Origin: Ensifer sp. LC11
GTDB taxonomy: Bacteria > Pseudomonadota > Alphaproteobacteria > Rhizobiales > Rhizobiaceae
DNA length: 64,000 nucleotides
Assembly (NCBI RefSeq): GCF_001695835.1
Contig: NZ_MBSO01000018.1
Span: 32,529 to 96,528, forward strand
Direction of reading: 5' to 3'
The translations under genes were made by a program, and so were the position numbers. This document shows positions 44,043 through 52,276 of the stretch, piece by piece. How positions within the stretch are numbered: the stretch's first letter is position 1; the number at the start of each line of letters is the position of its first letter. The notes below the pieces were generated by a model. It saw only the letters and a list, made by a program, of their open reading frames with translations, ran no database searches and was not told the DNA's origin.

Positions 44043-44747
44043 CTAGAGGACAGCCTCAAGCTCGGTGATGTCGGCAAGGCAATGGTCGGAGGCGGCGGCA
44101 AGCGACTGGCGCGAACCGGTTCCGGTCAGCACCGCGACCGTCATGCCGACGCCGGCGCTGCGCCCCATGTGCATATCGTGGTTGTTGTCGCCGACGACGA
44201 CGACCTGGCGCGGTTCAAGCCCGGTGGCGGCACAAAAGCCGAGCACCATGCCCGGCTCCGGCTTGACGCCATAGCCGCTGTCATAGCCTGCCACATAGTG
44301 CAGGTAGCCATCAAAGCCGAAACGCCTTGCGGTCTCGCGGATCGATTTTTCATTGTCGCTGGAGGCAACGCCGAGACGATAGCCCTTGGCATGCAGCCCT
44401 GCGAAAAAGGCGCCGAGATCGGTGACGGGCACCGCATACTCCGCCGAGCGCGCAAAAAGGCCGTCCAATAGCGTCGTCAGCTCGGCGACGGTGAACGGCG
44501 CGCCCGCGCCAACAAAGCCAGTCGCGATCTCGACCGTGTTGCCGGCGGCAAGCAGGCTATCAGGCAGAACATGGCCGCTGTCGGCATCCATGCCGCCGGC
44601 TTTCAGCAGCGCTCGGGCCAGGGTCTCATCACCCCTCGCCGCGATCCGCGCCAGCTCGTAGTTCACCGGCACCCAGCTTTTGGCGTAGTCGAGCAGGGTT
44701 CCGTCCTTGTCGAACAGAATACCGGCGATGGCTTTGGCTGCGGTCAT
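44043..44747 (-). CDS. HAD-superfamily phosphatase, phosphoglycolate phosphatase-like
   Basis: 234 residues. HAD motif I is FDKDGTLLDY (D13, D15), motif II is VASSDN, the motif III lysine lies in GVKPEPGM, and motif IV is VVVGDNNHDM. The long alpha-helical cap between motifs I and II fits the Gph-like IA subgroup. The substrate is unknown. It sits between lpxK and waaA in the lipid A cluster, with about 25 bp to waaA, though a role in Kdo metabolism is not shown. Confidence 0.87.
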   Translation of the reverse strand: MTAAKAIAGILFDKDGTLLDYAKSWVPVNYELARIAARGDETLARALLKAGGMDADSGHVLPDSLLAAGNTVEIATGFVGAGAPFTVAELTTLLDGLFARSAEYAVPVTDLGAFFAGLHAKGYRLGVASSDNEKSIRETARRFGFDGYLHYVAGYDSGYGVKPEPGMVLGFCAATGLEPRQVVVVGDNNHDMHMGRSAGVGMTVAVLTGTGSRQSLAAASDHCLADITELEAVL

Positions 44748-44772
44748 GGATGGGCTTTCGCTTCCTGCTGTG

Positions 44773-46086
44773 TCAGCTTTCGGTCGGCGGATTGAGGCGT
44801 GCCTTGACGATCAGCGGATTGATATAGGGCTCAAGCCCCTTCATCGTCGCCGATAGCGCGCCGCGCATCTCTTGCACGGTTTCAAGGCCGGCATCGATCA
44901 TCGAGCGACGCATGTCGTCGTTGGCGAGCAGATAGTTGACGCCCTTGGCCAGCATCTCGACATCGCGCACGATCTTGGCGCTGCCGTTTTTCGCAAGCGT
45001 CTGATAGGTCTCGCGGAAATTCTGGACGTTGCCGCCAGACAGGACCGCGCAGCCGAGCATCGCCGGCTCCAGCGGGTTCTGGCCGCCTTCGGCAAACAGC
45101 GAACGGCCGACAAAGGCGACTTCCGTCAGGCGAAGATAGAGACCCATTTCGCCGATCGTGTCGCCGAGGAAGATATCGACATCCGGCGTCAGCGGATCGC
45201 GCCGCGTACGGCGCGCGACCTTCAGTCCCTTTGCCGTCAGCGCGGCTTCGATGGCATCGCTGCGGTCCGGATGTCGCGGCACGATGATCGTCAGAAGGCC
45301 GGTGCGTTCCTTCAGCGCGCGGTGCACGACGCCGGCGGCATTCTCTTCGCCTTCGAAGGTCGAGATCGCCGCCCAGGTCTTGCGTGTACCAATCTGCTGG
45401 CGATACTCCCGAAGCGCCTGCGGATCATGCGGCGGTGCATCGGTATCGACCTTGAGGTTACCCGAGACCATCACCGGCAGGGCGCCGAGCGTGCGAAAGC
45501 GTTCCGCGTCGACATCGGACTGGGCGATGACCAGCGCCAGGTTCTCAAACAGAGCGTCGGCGAGCGCCGGTCGCCGCTTCCAGCGGGCGAAGGTCCGATC
45601 GGACAGGCGGCCATTCACCAGAACCTGTGGAATGTGGCGACGGCCGAGCTCCAGGATCGTCATCGGCCAGATTTCGGACTCGGCGATGATTGCCAGATCC
45701 GGCTCCCAGTAGCTCAGGAAGCGGCTGACAGCCGGCTTGAAATCGAGCGGGACGTATTGGTGGATAACGGTTGTCCCGAGACGCTCGGCAACGACGCGCG
45801 CCGATGTCATCGTTCCCGTGGTCAGGACGACGTGGATGCCGCGTCTGCGGATTTCCTTGATCAGCGGGATGACCGCATTCGTCTCGCCGACGCTTGCAGC
45901 GTGGAACCAGACGAGCGGCCCCTGAGGCCGCGGTGCGCTGGCATGACCATAACGCTCACGGCGGCGGGCCGGGTCCTCCTTGCCCTTCGCGGCGCGGATG
46001 GCAAGGTAGGACCAGACCAATGGGTAGATAGCCGAGCCGATCCAGCGGTAGCTGGAGAGCGCCAGACGCGCGCGAAAGCTGCTCAT
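44773..46086 (-). CDS. waaA: 3-deoxy-D-manno-octulosonic acid (Kdo) transferase
   Basis: 437 residues of the GT-B fold. An N-terminal membrane anchor (WIGSAIYPLVWSYLAIRAA) is followed by the acceptor domain with the catalytic Glu E68 in FHAASVGETNAVIPL. ESEIWPMTILELGRRHIP and AEGGQNPLEPAMLGCAVLSG are donor-domain signatures. It transfers Kdo to lipid IVA at the cytoplasmic face. It lies downstream of a DUF4170 gene and the CysQ-like gene, all minus strand. Confidence 0.95.
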   Translation of the reverse strand: MSSFRARLALSSYRWIGSAIYPLVWSYLAIRAAKGKEDPARRRERYGHASAPRPQGPLVWFHAASVGETNAVIPLIKEIRRRGIHVVLTTGTMTSARVVAERLGTTVIHQYVPLDFKPAVSRFLSYWEPDLAIIAESEIWPMTILELGRRHIPQVLVNGRLSDRTFARWKRRPALADALFENLALVIAQSDVDAERFRTLGALPVMVSGNLKVDTDAPPHDPQALREYRQQIGTRKTWAAISTFEGEENAAGVVHRALKERTGLLTIIVPRHPDRSDAIEAALTAKGLKVARRTRRDPLTPDVDIFLGDTIGEMGLYLRLTEVAFVGRSLFAEGGQNPLEPAMLGCAVLSGGNVQNFRETYQTLAKNGSAKIVRDVEMLAKGVNYLLANDDMRRSMIDAGLETVQEMRGALSATMKGLEPYINPLIVKARLNPPTES

Positions 46087-46177
46087 GACGAGACACCTTG
46101 CCCAGCCATCCCGGCCCAGGGAAACTCAAGGGGGACCGACGCGCGGGTATGCGCCGCGCATCCCGACCGCACTGGCA

Positions 46178-46414
46178 TCAGCCGTTTTCCGGATCGAGCA
46201 GACGGTGCATGTGGACGATGAAGTAACGCATATGTGCGTTATCGACGGTCATCTGCGCCTTGGATTTCCAGGCAGAAAGGGCGCTTTCGTAGTCCGGGTA
46301 AATGCCGACGATATCGAGCTTGTCCAGATCGCGGAAATGCACATCCGTCAGCGTGGTGAGTTCGCCGCCGAAGACGAGATGCAGACGTTGTTTTTTCTCG
46401 GTGTCGTGAGCCAT
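46178..46414 (-). CDS. DUF4170 domain protein
   Basis: 78 residues from MAHDTEKKQRLHLVFGGEL (ATG 46414); an ATG at 46462 would add 16 unlikely residues. It contains the DUF4170 core DVHFRDLDKLDIVGIYPDYESALSAWKSKAQMTVDNAHMRY split around YFIVHMHRLL. This small family occurs with waaA and lpxK in alphaproteobacteria; its function is unknown, and a regulatory role in lipid A assembly is only a guess. Confidence 0.85.
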   Translation of the reverse strand: MAHDTEKKQRLHLVFGGELTTLTDVHFRDLDKLDIVGIYPDYESALSAWKSKAQMTVDNAHMRYFIVHMHRLLDPENG

Positions 46415-46475
46415 CGGAATTCCACTTTTTCTTATTTGGGTGTGGGCGTTGATTTGAGGCATTCGGCCTTAAAGG

Positions 46476-47291
46476 TCAATGGGGCTCCAGTGACCTCGAG
46501 GCGGCAATCAGGCCCGGCAACAGCGGTCTTGCGGCCGCGCAGAGGACACCGTGGATGACCGTTGAACGATTGTAGGACAGAGCCTTCCCATCGAGATCGA
46601 CAAGGGCGCCGCCCGCCTCAGCGAGAATGAGATCGGCGGCCGCCAGATCCCAGTCATGCGAGTTCCTTTTCACCAGCGTGCCATCGATCCGCCCGTCCGC
46701 CACCATCGCCAGGCGATAGGCAAGCGACGGCACATGCGGCACGCGCGCCACGGCGCTGCGATAGGCAGGGGCGAACTTGCCGATCGTATCTTCGGCAGCC
46801 GCAAGATGCAGCGTCTCTCCGGCTTTCGCCTCACGCACGGAGATCGGCGTGCCGTTTCGCAGCGCAGCCCTTCCCGCGCCCGCCTCGAAGAGCTCATCTA
46901 GCGCCGGGGCGTAGAGGATGCCGGCGACCGGCTGGCCACGGTGAACGACAGCGACGCTGACACACCAGAGCTCCTTGCCGGCGATGAAGGCGCGGGTTCC
47001 GTCGATCGGATCGACGACGAAGACCGTGTCGCGGGAAAGCCGGCTCTGATCGTCGTCGGTCTCTTCCGACAGCCAGCCATAGTCGGGTCTGGCTGCAAGC
47101 AGCCGCGTCTTCAGCACATCGTTGGCCGCCAGGTCCGCTTCGCTCACCGGCGAGCGGCCTTCGTTCTTCCAGCGAACGTCAGGGCCTTTGCGAAAATAGC
47201 CAAGCGCCGTTTCGCCGGCCACGACCGCGGCGGCGCGGATCAACTCAAGATCCGCCGTCCAATCCGCGCCCGATGGTGCAGTTTCAGACAT
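46476..47291 (-). CDS. Inositol monophosphatase-family phosphatase, CysQ-like
   Basis: 271 residues. Metal-site motifs: E76/E77 in GWLSEETDD, VDPIDGTRAF (93-102) and HDWDLAAADLIL near 211-222. The family includes 3'(2'),5'-bisphosphate nucleotidases (CysQ) and inositol monophosphatases; the context next to waaA and the sequence style favour the CysQ side, but the substrate cannot be fixed. It leads the lipid A/Kdo cluster, 61 bp before DUF4170. Confidence 0.85.
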   Translation of the reverse strand: MSETAPSGADWTADLELIRAAAVVAGETALGYFRKGPDVRWKNEGRSPVSEADLAANDVLKTRLLAARPDYGWLSEETDDDQSRLSRDTVFVVDPIDGTRAFIAGKELWCVSVAVVHRGQPVAGILYAPALDELFEAGAGRAALRNGTPISVREAKAGETLHLAAAEDTIGKFAPAYRSAVARVPHVPSLAYRLAMVADGRIDGTLVKRNSHDWDLAAADLILAEAGGALVDLDGKALSYNRSTVIHGVLCAAARPLLPGLIAASRSLEPH

Positions 47292-47369
47292 TCAAAACTC
47301 CGTCAGCCCGCCGCTCCATAGCACGAGAGCGGGATCAGCGCGGATCCTTCGCGCTTTTTCCTGGTCTCT

Positions 47370-48716
47370 CTAGATGCCGGCGAGCGTCATGCCCTCGATG
47401 GCGAGTGTTGGCGCAGCAACGCCGAACTTGCGGTCGATGTCATCGGCGGGCGTCAGCGCCATGAACATCTCCTTGAGATTGGAGGCGATCGTGACCTCGG
47501 AGACGGCGAAGGTCAGTTCGCCGTTCTCGATCCAGAAGCCGGAGGCGCCGCGGCTATATTCACCGGTCACCATGTTGACGCCCTGGCCGATCAGCTCGGT
47601 GACGTAGAAGCCGGTCCCGACACTGCGGATCAGATCGTCACGCGAAATCGATCCCGGTTCGAGTGCCAGATTGGTCGAGGCCGGGTTGACGGTCGGACCG
47701 CCGCGAACACCGCGGCCGTTGGTTTCGAGCCCAAGCTCCGCCGCGGCCGAGCTCGAAAGGAACCAATGGTTGAGCACGCCGTCCTCGACCATGACAAGCT
47801 TTTCGCCGCTGACGCCTTCGCCGTCGAAGGGGCGCGAGGAGGAGCCGCGCACGACCAGCGGGTCGTCCGTCACCGAAAGGCCCGACTTCAGGATCTGCTT
47901 GCCCATCATGTCACGCAGGAAGCTCGTCTTGCGCGCGACAGCGGCACCGTTGATGGCCCCGGCCAAATGCCCGACGAAACCACGGGCCATGCGCGGATCG
48001 AAGACGACGGTGACGTTCTTGGCGGTCGATACCTGGCGCGGATTGATGCGGGCAACCGCACGCTCGCCGGCAACGCGACCGATCTCATCGGCGGCCCTCA
48101 GGTCTGCGAAGTAGAGGCGACTGTCGAAATCGTAGTCGCGCTCCATCTTGGTGCCCTCGCCGGCGATGGCGCTGACGGAGCAGCCGAAACGCGTGGCCAT
48201 GTAGGAACCGGAAAAGCCATGCGAGGTGACAAGCACCAGGCCGCCCATGCCGGCGGAGGCGCCGGCACCGCTGGAGTTGGTGACCCCCGAAACCGCAAGC
48301 GCTGCCTCTTCCGCAGCGAGTGCGGCTTCGGTCAAGGTCTCTGTGGAAACGGCTGTCGGGTCGAAAAGATCGAGGTCCGGATAGGACCTCGCCAGCCGGC
48401 CGGCATCCGCGAGCGACGCAAATGGGTCCTCCGGCGAGGCCTTGGCCATGGCAACGGCGCGTTCGGCGAGCAGCGTCAGGTCAAAGCCCGGATTGGCCGA
48501 GACGCTGGCAACGCGCCGGCCAACGAAAACCCGGAGCGAGAAATCGTCGCTTTCGGAGGCTTCCGTCGCTTCGACCTTGCCGAGGCGGACGGAGACCGAG
48601 CGCGAGCGCCCGCGCACCACCACCGCGTCGGCGGCGTCGGCGCCAGCCTTGCGGGCGAGGTCCACGAGTTCGGAAGCGCGTTTTTCGAGGTCGGCAGAAT
48701 CGATCGTGTCTGACAT
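47370..48716 (-). CDS. pmbA: TldE/PmbA-type metallopeptidase subunit
   Basis: 448 residues from MSDTIDSADLEK (ATG 48716, AAAGG upstream); an ATG at 48731 is rejected. PmbA signatures are GKVEATEASESDDFSLRVFVG, VVRGSSSRPFDGEGV, LNHWFLSSSAAAELGL, RGVRGGPTVNPASTNL and VTGEYSRGASGFWIENGEL. With TldD it forms a heterodimeric protease that trims peptides; PmbA lacks the zinc ligands. TldD is not in the window. It precedes the CysQ-like gene on the same strand (78 bp). Confidence 0.94.
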   Translation of the reverse strand: MSDTIDSADLEKRASELVDLARKAGADAADAVVVRGRSRSVSVRLGKVEATEASESDDFSLRVFVGRRVASVSANPGFDLTLLAERAVAMAKASPEDPFASLADAGRLARSYPDLDLFDPTAVSTETLTEAALAAEEAALAVSGVTNSSGAGASAGMGGLVLVTSHGFSGSYMATRFGCSVSAIAGEGTKMERDYDFDSRLYFADLRAADEIGRVAGERAVARINPRQVSTAKNVTVVFDPRMARGFVGHLAGAINGAAVARKTSFLRDMMGKQILKSGLSVTDDPLVVRGSSSRPFDGEGVSGEKLVMVEDGVLNHWFLSSSAAAELGLETNGRGVRGGPTVNPASTNLALEPGSISRDDLIRSVGTGFYVTELIGQGVNMVTGEYSRGASGFWIENGELTFAVSEVTIASNLKEMFMALTPADDIDRKFGVAAPTLAIEGMTLAGI

Positions 48717-48862
48717 GGTGTGGCCTTTCATTCCTGCCCCATTTATTGTGCGGCGAAGCAGGCATCAAGGGCATCGGCCTGATTCCCGCTCAAACACCGC
48801 AAATGAAGCGCTCTCGAAGCTCCCGTGAGGAGCCCGGTGCTGCAATAGTGAAAGCCTGAGGC

Positions 48863-50698
48863 ATGGCAACGACACCGATCATCTATTCCCAGGCCCTGAT
48901 GCTGCTCGGCGGGGCGGTCATTGCCGCCCCCATCTTCAAGCGGCTCGGCCTCGGCACGATCCTCGGTTACCTCTCCGCCGGCATATTGATCGGCCCGGTC
49001 GCCCAAAGCATTACCGAAGGCGAGCAGATCCTGCACGTCTCGGAACTCGGCGTCGTCTTCCTGCTGTTCATCATCGGCCTCGAACTCAAGCCCTCACGCC
49101 TCTGGCAGATGCGGCGCGACATTTTCGGCCTTGGCACGGCGCAGGTGCTGATTACCGGCATCCTGCTGTCCTACATCATCTATGCGCTCGGGCTTCTCGG
49201 GCATGGCGGCAGCATCATCGCCGGCTTCGGCCTGGCACTGTCGTCGACGGCCTTTGCCATGCAGATCCTCGACGAAGGCAACGACCGCAACACGCGCTAC
49301 GGGCAGCGCGCCTTCTCGATCCTCCTGCTCCAGGATCTGGCGATCGTCCCCTTGCTTGCCTTGATCCCGCTCATGGCGCTGCAGGCCCCTGAAGACACCA
49401 CCCCACCGCTCGAGGATTTCGCGATCGCCACCACGGCGATCGTCGTTCTCTTCGCCGCCGGCCGCTACCTCGTGAACCCGCTGTTCCAGATTATTGCCCG
49501 CACGGGCGCCCGCGACGTCATGATCGCCGCCGCACTGCTTGTCGTCATGGGCGCGGCGACCATGATGCAGCTCGCCGGCCTGTCCATGGCCATGGGAGCA
49601 TTCCTCGCAGGCGTTCTGCTTGCGGAATCCTCCTATCGCCACGAACTCGAGGCCGATATTGAGCCGTTTCGCGGTATCCTGCAGGCGCTGTTTTTCATGG
49701 CCGTCGGACTGTCGCTGGAGCTCGATGTCATCGTCGAGCGCTACCAGTTGATCATCATAGCCGTGCCGCTCCTGATGGCCTTGAAAAGCCTGGTGCTCTA
49801 CTGGCTCTGCCGGCTCACGGGATCGCACCACAACGACGCGGTGCGCATCAGCCTGCTTTTGCCGCAGGGCGGCGAATTCGGCTTCGTGCTGTTTACGGCA
49901 GCGGCCACCGCCGGCGTCTTCTCGGGTGGCGACGCCTCGCTGCTCGTGGCGATAGTGACCTTGTCGATGGCGCTGACGCCGATTGCCTCCATGCTAGCCG
50001 GAAAGCTGATGCGCGAGCAGGACGAGATGGACGAGGAGATCGAGGAAGATTTCGACGGCGCCAATGCCGACGTTCTGATGATCGGCTTTTCCCGCTTCGG
50101 GCAGATCGCCGCGCAAATCCTGCTTGCCGGTGGCCGTGACGTGACGATCATCGACCATTCCGCCGCCCGTGTTCGTCAGGCCGCGACCTTCGGCTTCCGC
50201 ATCTATTTCGGCGACGGCAACCGCCTCGACGTGCTGCGCGCCGCCGGCATCGAACGGGCCAAGATCGTCGCGGTGTGCACGCAGAAGAAGGAAACGACCG
50301 ACCACATCATTGATCTCGTGCAGTCGGAGTATCCAAACGCCCGCATCTACGCCCGCTCCTACGACCGCCTGCATACGCTGGAGCTGCGCGCCAAGGGGGT
50401 CGACTACGAACTGCGGGAGACCTTCGAGTCCGGCCTGCTCTTCGGCCGCAAGACACTCGAAGCGCTCGGGGTTGGCGACGACGAGGCGATCGCCATCATG
50501 GATGACATCCGCAAGCGCGACGAGGCGCGGCTTGTGCTGCAGGAGGCCGAAGGCATCACGGCCGGTCGCGACATGCTGCATTCGCGGCCGGTGAGGCCCG
50601 AACCGCTGGTCAAGCCGAAGCGCGAGGTCGATCACACCCAGGAGACGGGCGAGCGGATCCTGCCGGGGCTGCCCGCCGACGAACGCGAGAGCGCCTGA
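48863..50698 (+). CDS. Kef-type K+/H+ antiporter (CPA2) with RCK domain
   Basis: 611 residues. About 12 membrane helices (1-390) of the CPA2 fold: FKRLGLGTILGYLSAGILIGP, LALSSTAFAMQIL, FRGILQALFFMAVGLSLELD and LLPQGGEFGFVLF. A cytoplasmic Rossmann RCK domain follows at about 400-520 (VLMIGFSRFGQIAAQILLAGG, DHSAARVRQA, YFGDGNRLDVLRAAG). The C-terminal 60 residues are charged. It resembles KefB/KefC, which expel potassium on electrophile stress; no KefF/KefG partner gene is adjacent. Divergent from pmbA. Confidence 0.9.
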   Translation: MATTPIIYSQALMLLGGAVIAAPIFKRLGLGTILGYLSAGILIGPVAQSITEGEQILHVSELGVVFLLFIIGLELKPSRLWQMRRDIFGLGTAQVLITGILLSYIIYALGLLGHGGSIIAGFGLALSSTAFAMQILDEGNDRNTRYGQRAFSILLLQDLAIVPLLALIPLMALQAPEDTTPPLEDFAIATTAIVVLFAAGRYLVNPLFQIIARTGARDVMIAAALLVVMGAATMMQLAGLSMAMGAFLAGVLLAESSYRHELEADIEPFRGILQALFFMAVGLSLELDVIVERYQLIIIAVPLLMALKSLVLYWLCRLTGSHHNDAVRISLLLPQGGEFGFVLFTAAATAGVFSGGDASLLVAIVTLSMALTPIASMLAGKLMREQDEMDEEIEEDFDGANADVLMIGFSRFGQIAAQILLAGGRDVTIIDHSAARVRQAATFGFRIYFGDGNRLDVLRAAGIERAKIVAVCTQKKETTDHIIDLVQSEYPNARIYARSYDRLHTLELRAKGVDYELRETFESGLLFGRKTLEALGVGDDEAIAIMDDIRKRDEARLVLQEAEGITAGRDMLHSRPVRPEPLVKPKREVDHTQETGERILPGLPADERESA

Positions 50699-50741
50699 TT
50701 GCGCGAGCAGCGCGCGTTGGCGCAGCGAAAGGCTTCGAAGG

Positions 50742-51623
50742 TCAGCTGATCTTCGGCAACCGCATCCGCTCGTCGAGCGCCCGTTTCAGCTGGTCCTTGA
50801 TCGCCGCGGTCCCGTTCAGCACATCCTGGGCACGCAGGAAATCCATCACCCGGTATCTGCCGACATCCGGCCGCAGCAAGATGTCTGGCGCGCCCTCCTT
50901 GAGCTTCATCGCGATGATTGACTGCATCATCAGCTGGCTTGCGCCGAACAGGCTGTCGATGCGGCTCGGGATCGTCTTGCCGTCACCATCGGGACCGCCG
51001 ACGACATCGACGGCAACGACGATATCAGCGAGGCCACGCAGGTGGTCGAAGGGAATGGGGTTGTAAATGCCGCCGTCGATCATCACCCGCCCTGCAATCT
51101 TCACAGGCTTGAAGATCGCAGGCAAGGCGGCGGAGGCAGCCAGAGCCTGCCACAGGTCGCCCTTGTCGCAGATGTGCTCGGTCTGACCATAGTAGTCAGT
51201 GGTGACGACCTTCAGCGGGATTTCGAGATCGGAAAACTTCGGCGGAATCGCCGCGGGCAGGAAGGCTCTCAGAACGCGCTCAATATTGAACTGGCCGAAA
51301 CCAAAGCGGCTTGCCATGGCTTCGGAAAGGCTTGCCGGTCGCAATTGCCACAGGCGGTTGACGACCTCGCGGCGATGACCGACGGTCGAGAGCGTATGCG
51401 CCTTGATCTCTTCGCCGCTGAGACCGGCCGCCATGCCGGCGCCCATGATCGCGCCGATGGAAGAACCGGCGATGGCGACCGGGCGGATGCCGAGCTCATC
51501 CAACGCCTCGATGACATGAATATGCGCAAGCCCGCGAGCGCCACCGCCGCCTAGTGCCAGCGCCACCGTCGGCTGGCTCGTTGCGTCGAGTTCACTAGAC
51601 GTCATCGAAAGGTCCTGCTTCAT
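50742..51623 (-). CDS. Patatin-like phospholipase (RssA type)
   Basis: 293 residues from ATG 51623, preferred over 51629 because GGAGG lies 8 nt upstream of the former. The oxyanion hole is LGGGGARG, the nucleophile is S55 in AGSSIGAI, and the dyad Asp is D183 in MIDGGIYNP. Single-domain bacterial patatins hydrolyse acyl lipids; the in vivo substrate is unknown. No signal peptide. Convergent with the antiporter gene, followed 86 bp upstream by rsmD's stop on the same strand side. Confidence 0.9.
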   Translation of the reverse strand: MKQDLSMTSSELDATSQPTVALALGGGGARGLAHIHVIEALDELGIRPVAIAGSSIGAIMGAGMAAGLSGEEIKAHTLSTVGHRREVVNRLWQLRPASLSEAMASRFGFGQFNIERVLRAFLPAAIPPKFSDLEIPLKVVTTDYYGQTEHICDKGDLWQALAASAALPAIFKPVKIAGRVMIDGGIYNPIPFDHLRGLADIVVAVDVVGGPDGDGKTIPSRIDSLFGASQLMMQSIIAMKLKEGAPDILLRPDVGRYRVMDFLRAQDVLNGTAAIKDQLKRALDERMRLPKIS

Positions 51624-51709
51624 CGGCATGCCCTCCGCGCTGGGCGGGTTGAGAAAAACGGCGAGATCCAGCGGCAGCCTATCCCGGCAAGGGAACCGAA
51701 ATTACGGCG

Positions 51710-52270
51710 TCAGGCTCCATGAAACCGGTAGAAATGCATGCGCGTATCGCCAAAGACCCGGATGTCGAGGCGCTCAAAGACGGCCGTGGGCGCCGGCTGA
51801 ACGTCTGCCCGTTCTTCCAGCACGATCAGCGCGCCGGGAACCAGCCAGTTGCCGGCGGCAGCGGACGCAAGCGCTTTCTCGCCCAGACCCTTTGCGTAAG
51901 GCGGATCGGCGAAGACGAGATGAAACGGCTCCATGGTGCCGACGGCACCAAGCCTGGTGGCATCGCGCCGGAAGACCTTGGCCCGGCCCTGCAGGCCGAG
52001 CGCCTCGATGTTGGTTTGAAGTAGCCCCCTGCCCTCGACGCCCTGCTCGACGAAGAGCGCCTGCCGGCACCCGCGCGACAGGGCTTCGATGCCAACGGCG
52101 CCGGTCCCGGCGAAAAGGTCGAGCACCCGGGTTCCATCAAGCGCTTCCGGATAGGAATGGCTCAGGATGTTGAACAGGCTCTCGCGCGTCCGGTCCGTGG
52201 TCGGACGAATATCGTTGGACTTTGGGGTCGCCAGACTGCGACCCCGAAACTCTCCACCGACGATACGCAC
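51710..52270 (-). CDS. rsmD: 16S rRNA (guanine(966)-N2)-methyltransferase
   Basis: 186 residues. MRIVGGEFRGRSL at the N-terminus and RPTTDRTRESLFNIL are RsmD hallmarks; the SAM motif is VLDLFAGTGAVGIEALSRG (49-67) and the catalytic motif is ADPPYAKG (121-128). It methylates G966 of 16S rRNA during 30S assembly. It starts 6 bp after the stop of the pseudouridine synthase gene, so both RNA-modifying enzymes are likely cotranscribed. Confidence 0.95.
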   Translation of the reverse strand: MRIVGGEFRGRSLATPKSNDIRPTTDRTRESLFNILSHSYPEALDGTRVLDLFAGTGAVGIEALSRGCRQALFVEQGVEGRGLLQTNIEALGLQGRAKVFRRDATRLGAVGTMEPFHLVFADPPYAKGLGEKALASAAAGNWLVPGALIVLEERADVQPAPTAVFERLDIRVFGDTRMHFYRFHGA

Positions 52271-52276
52271 GACCGC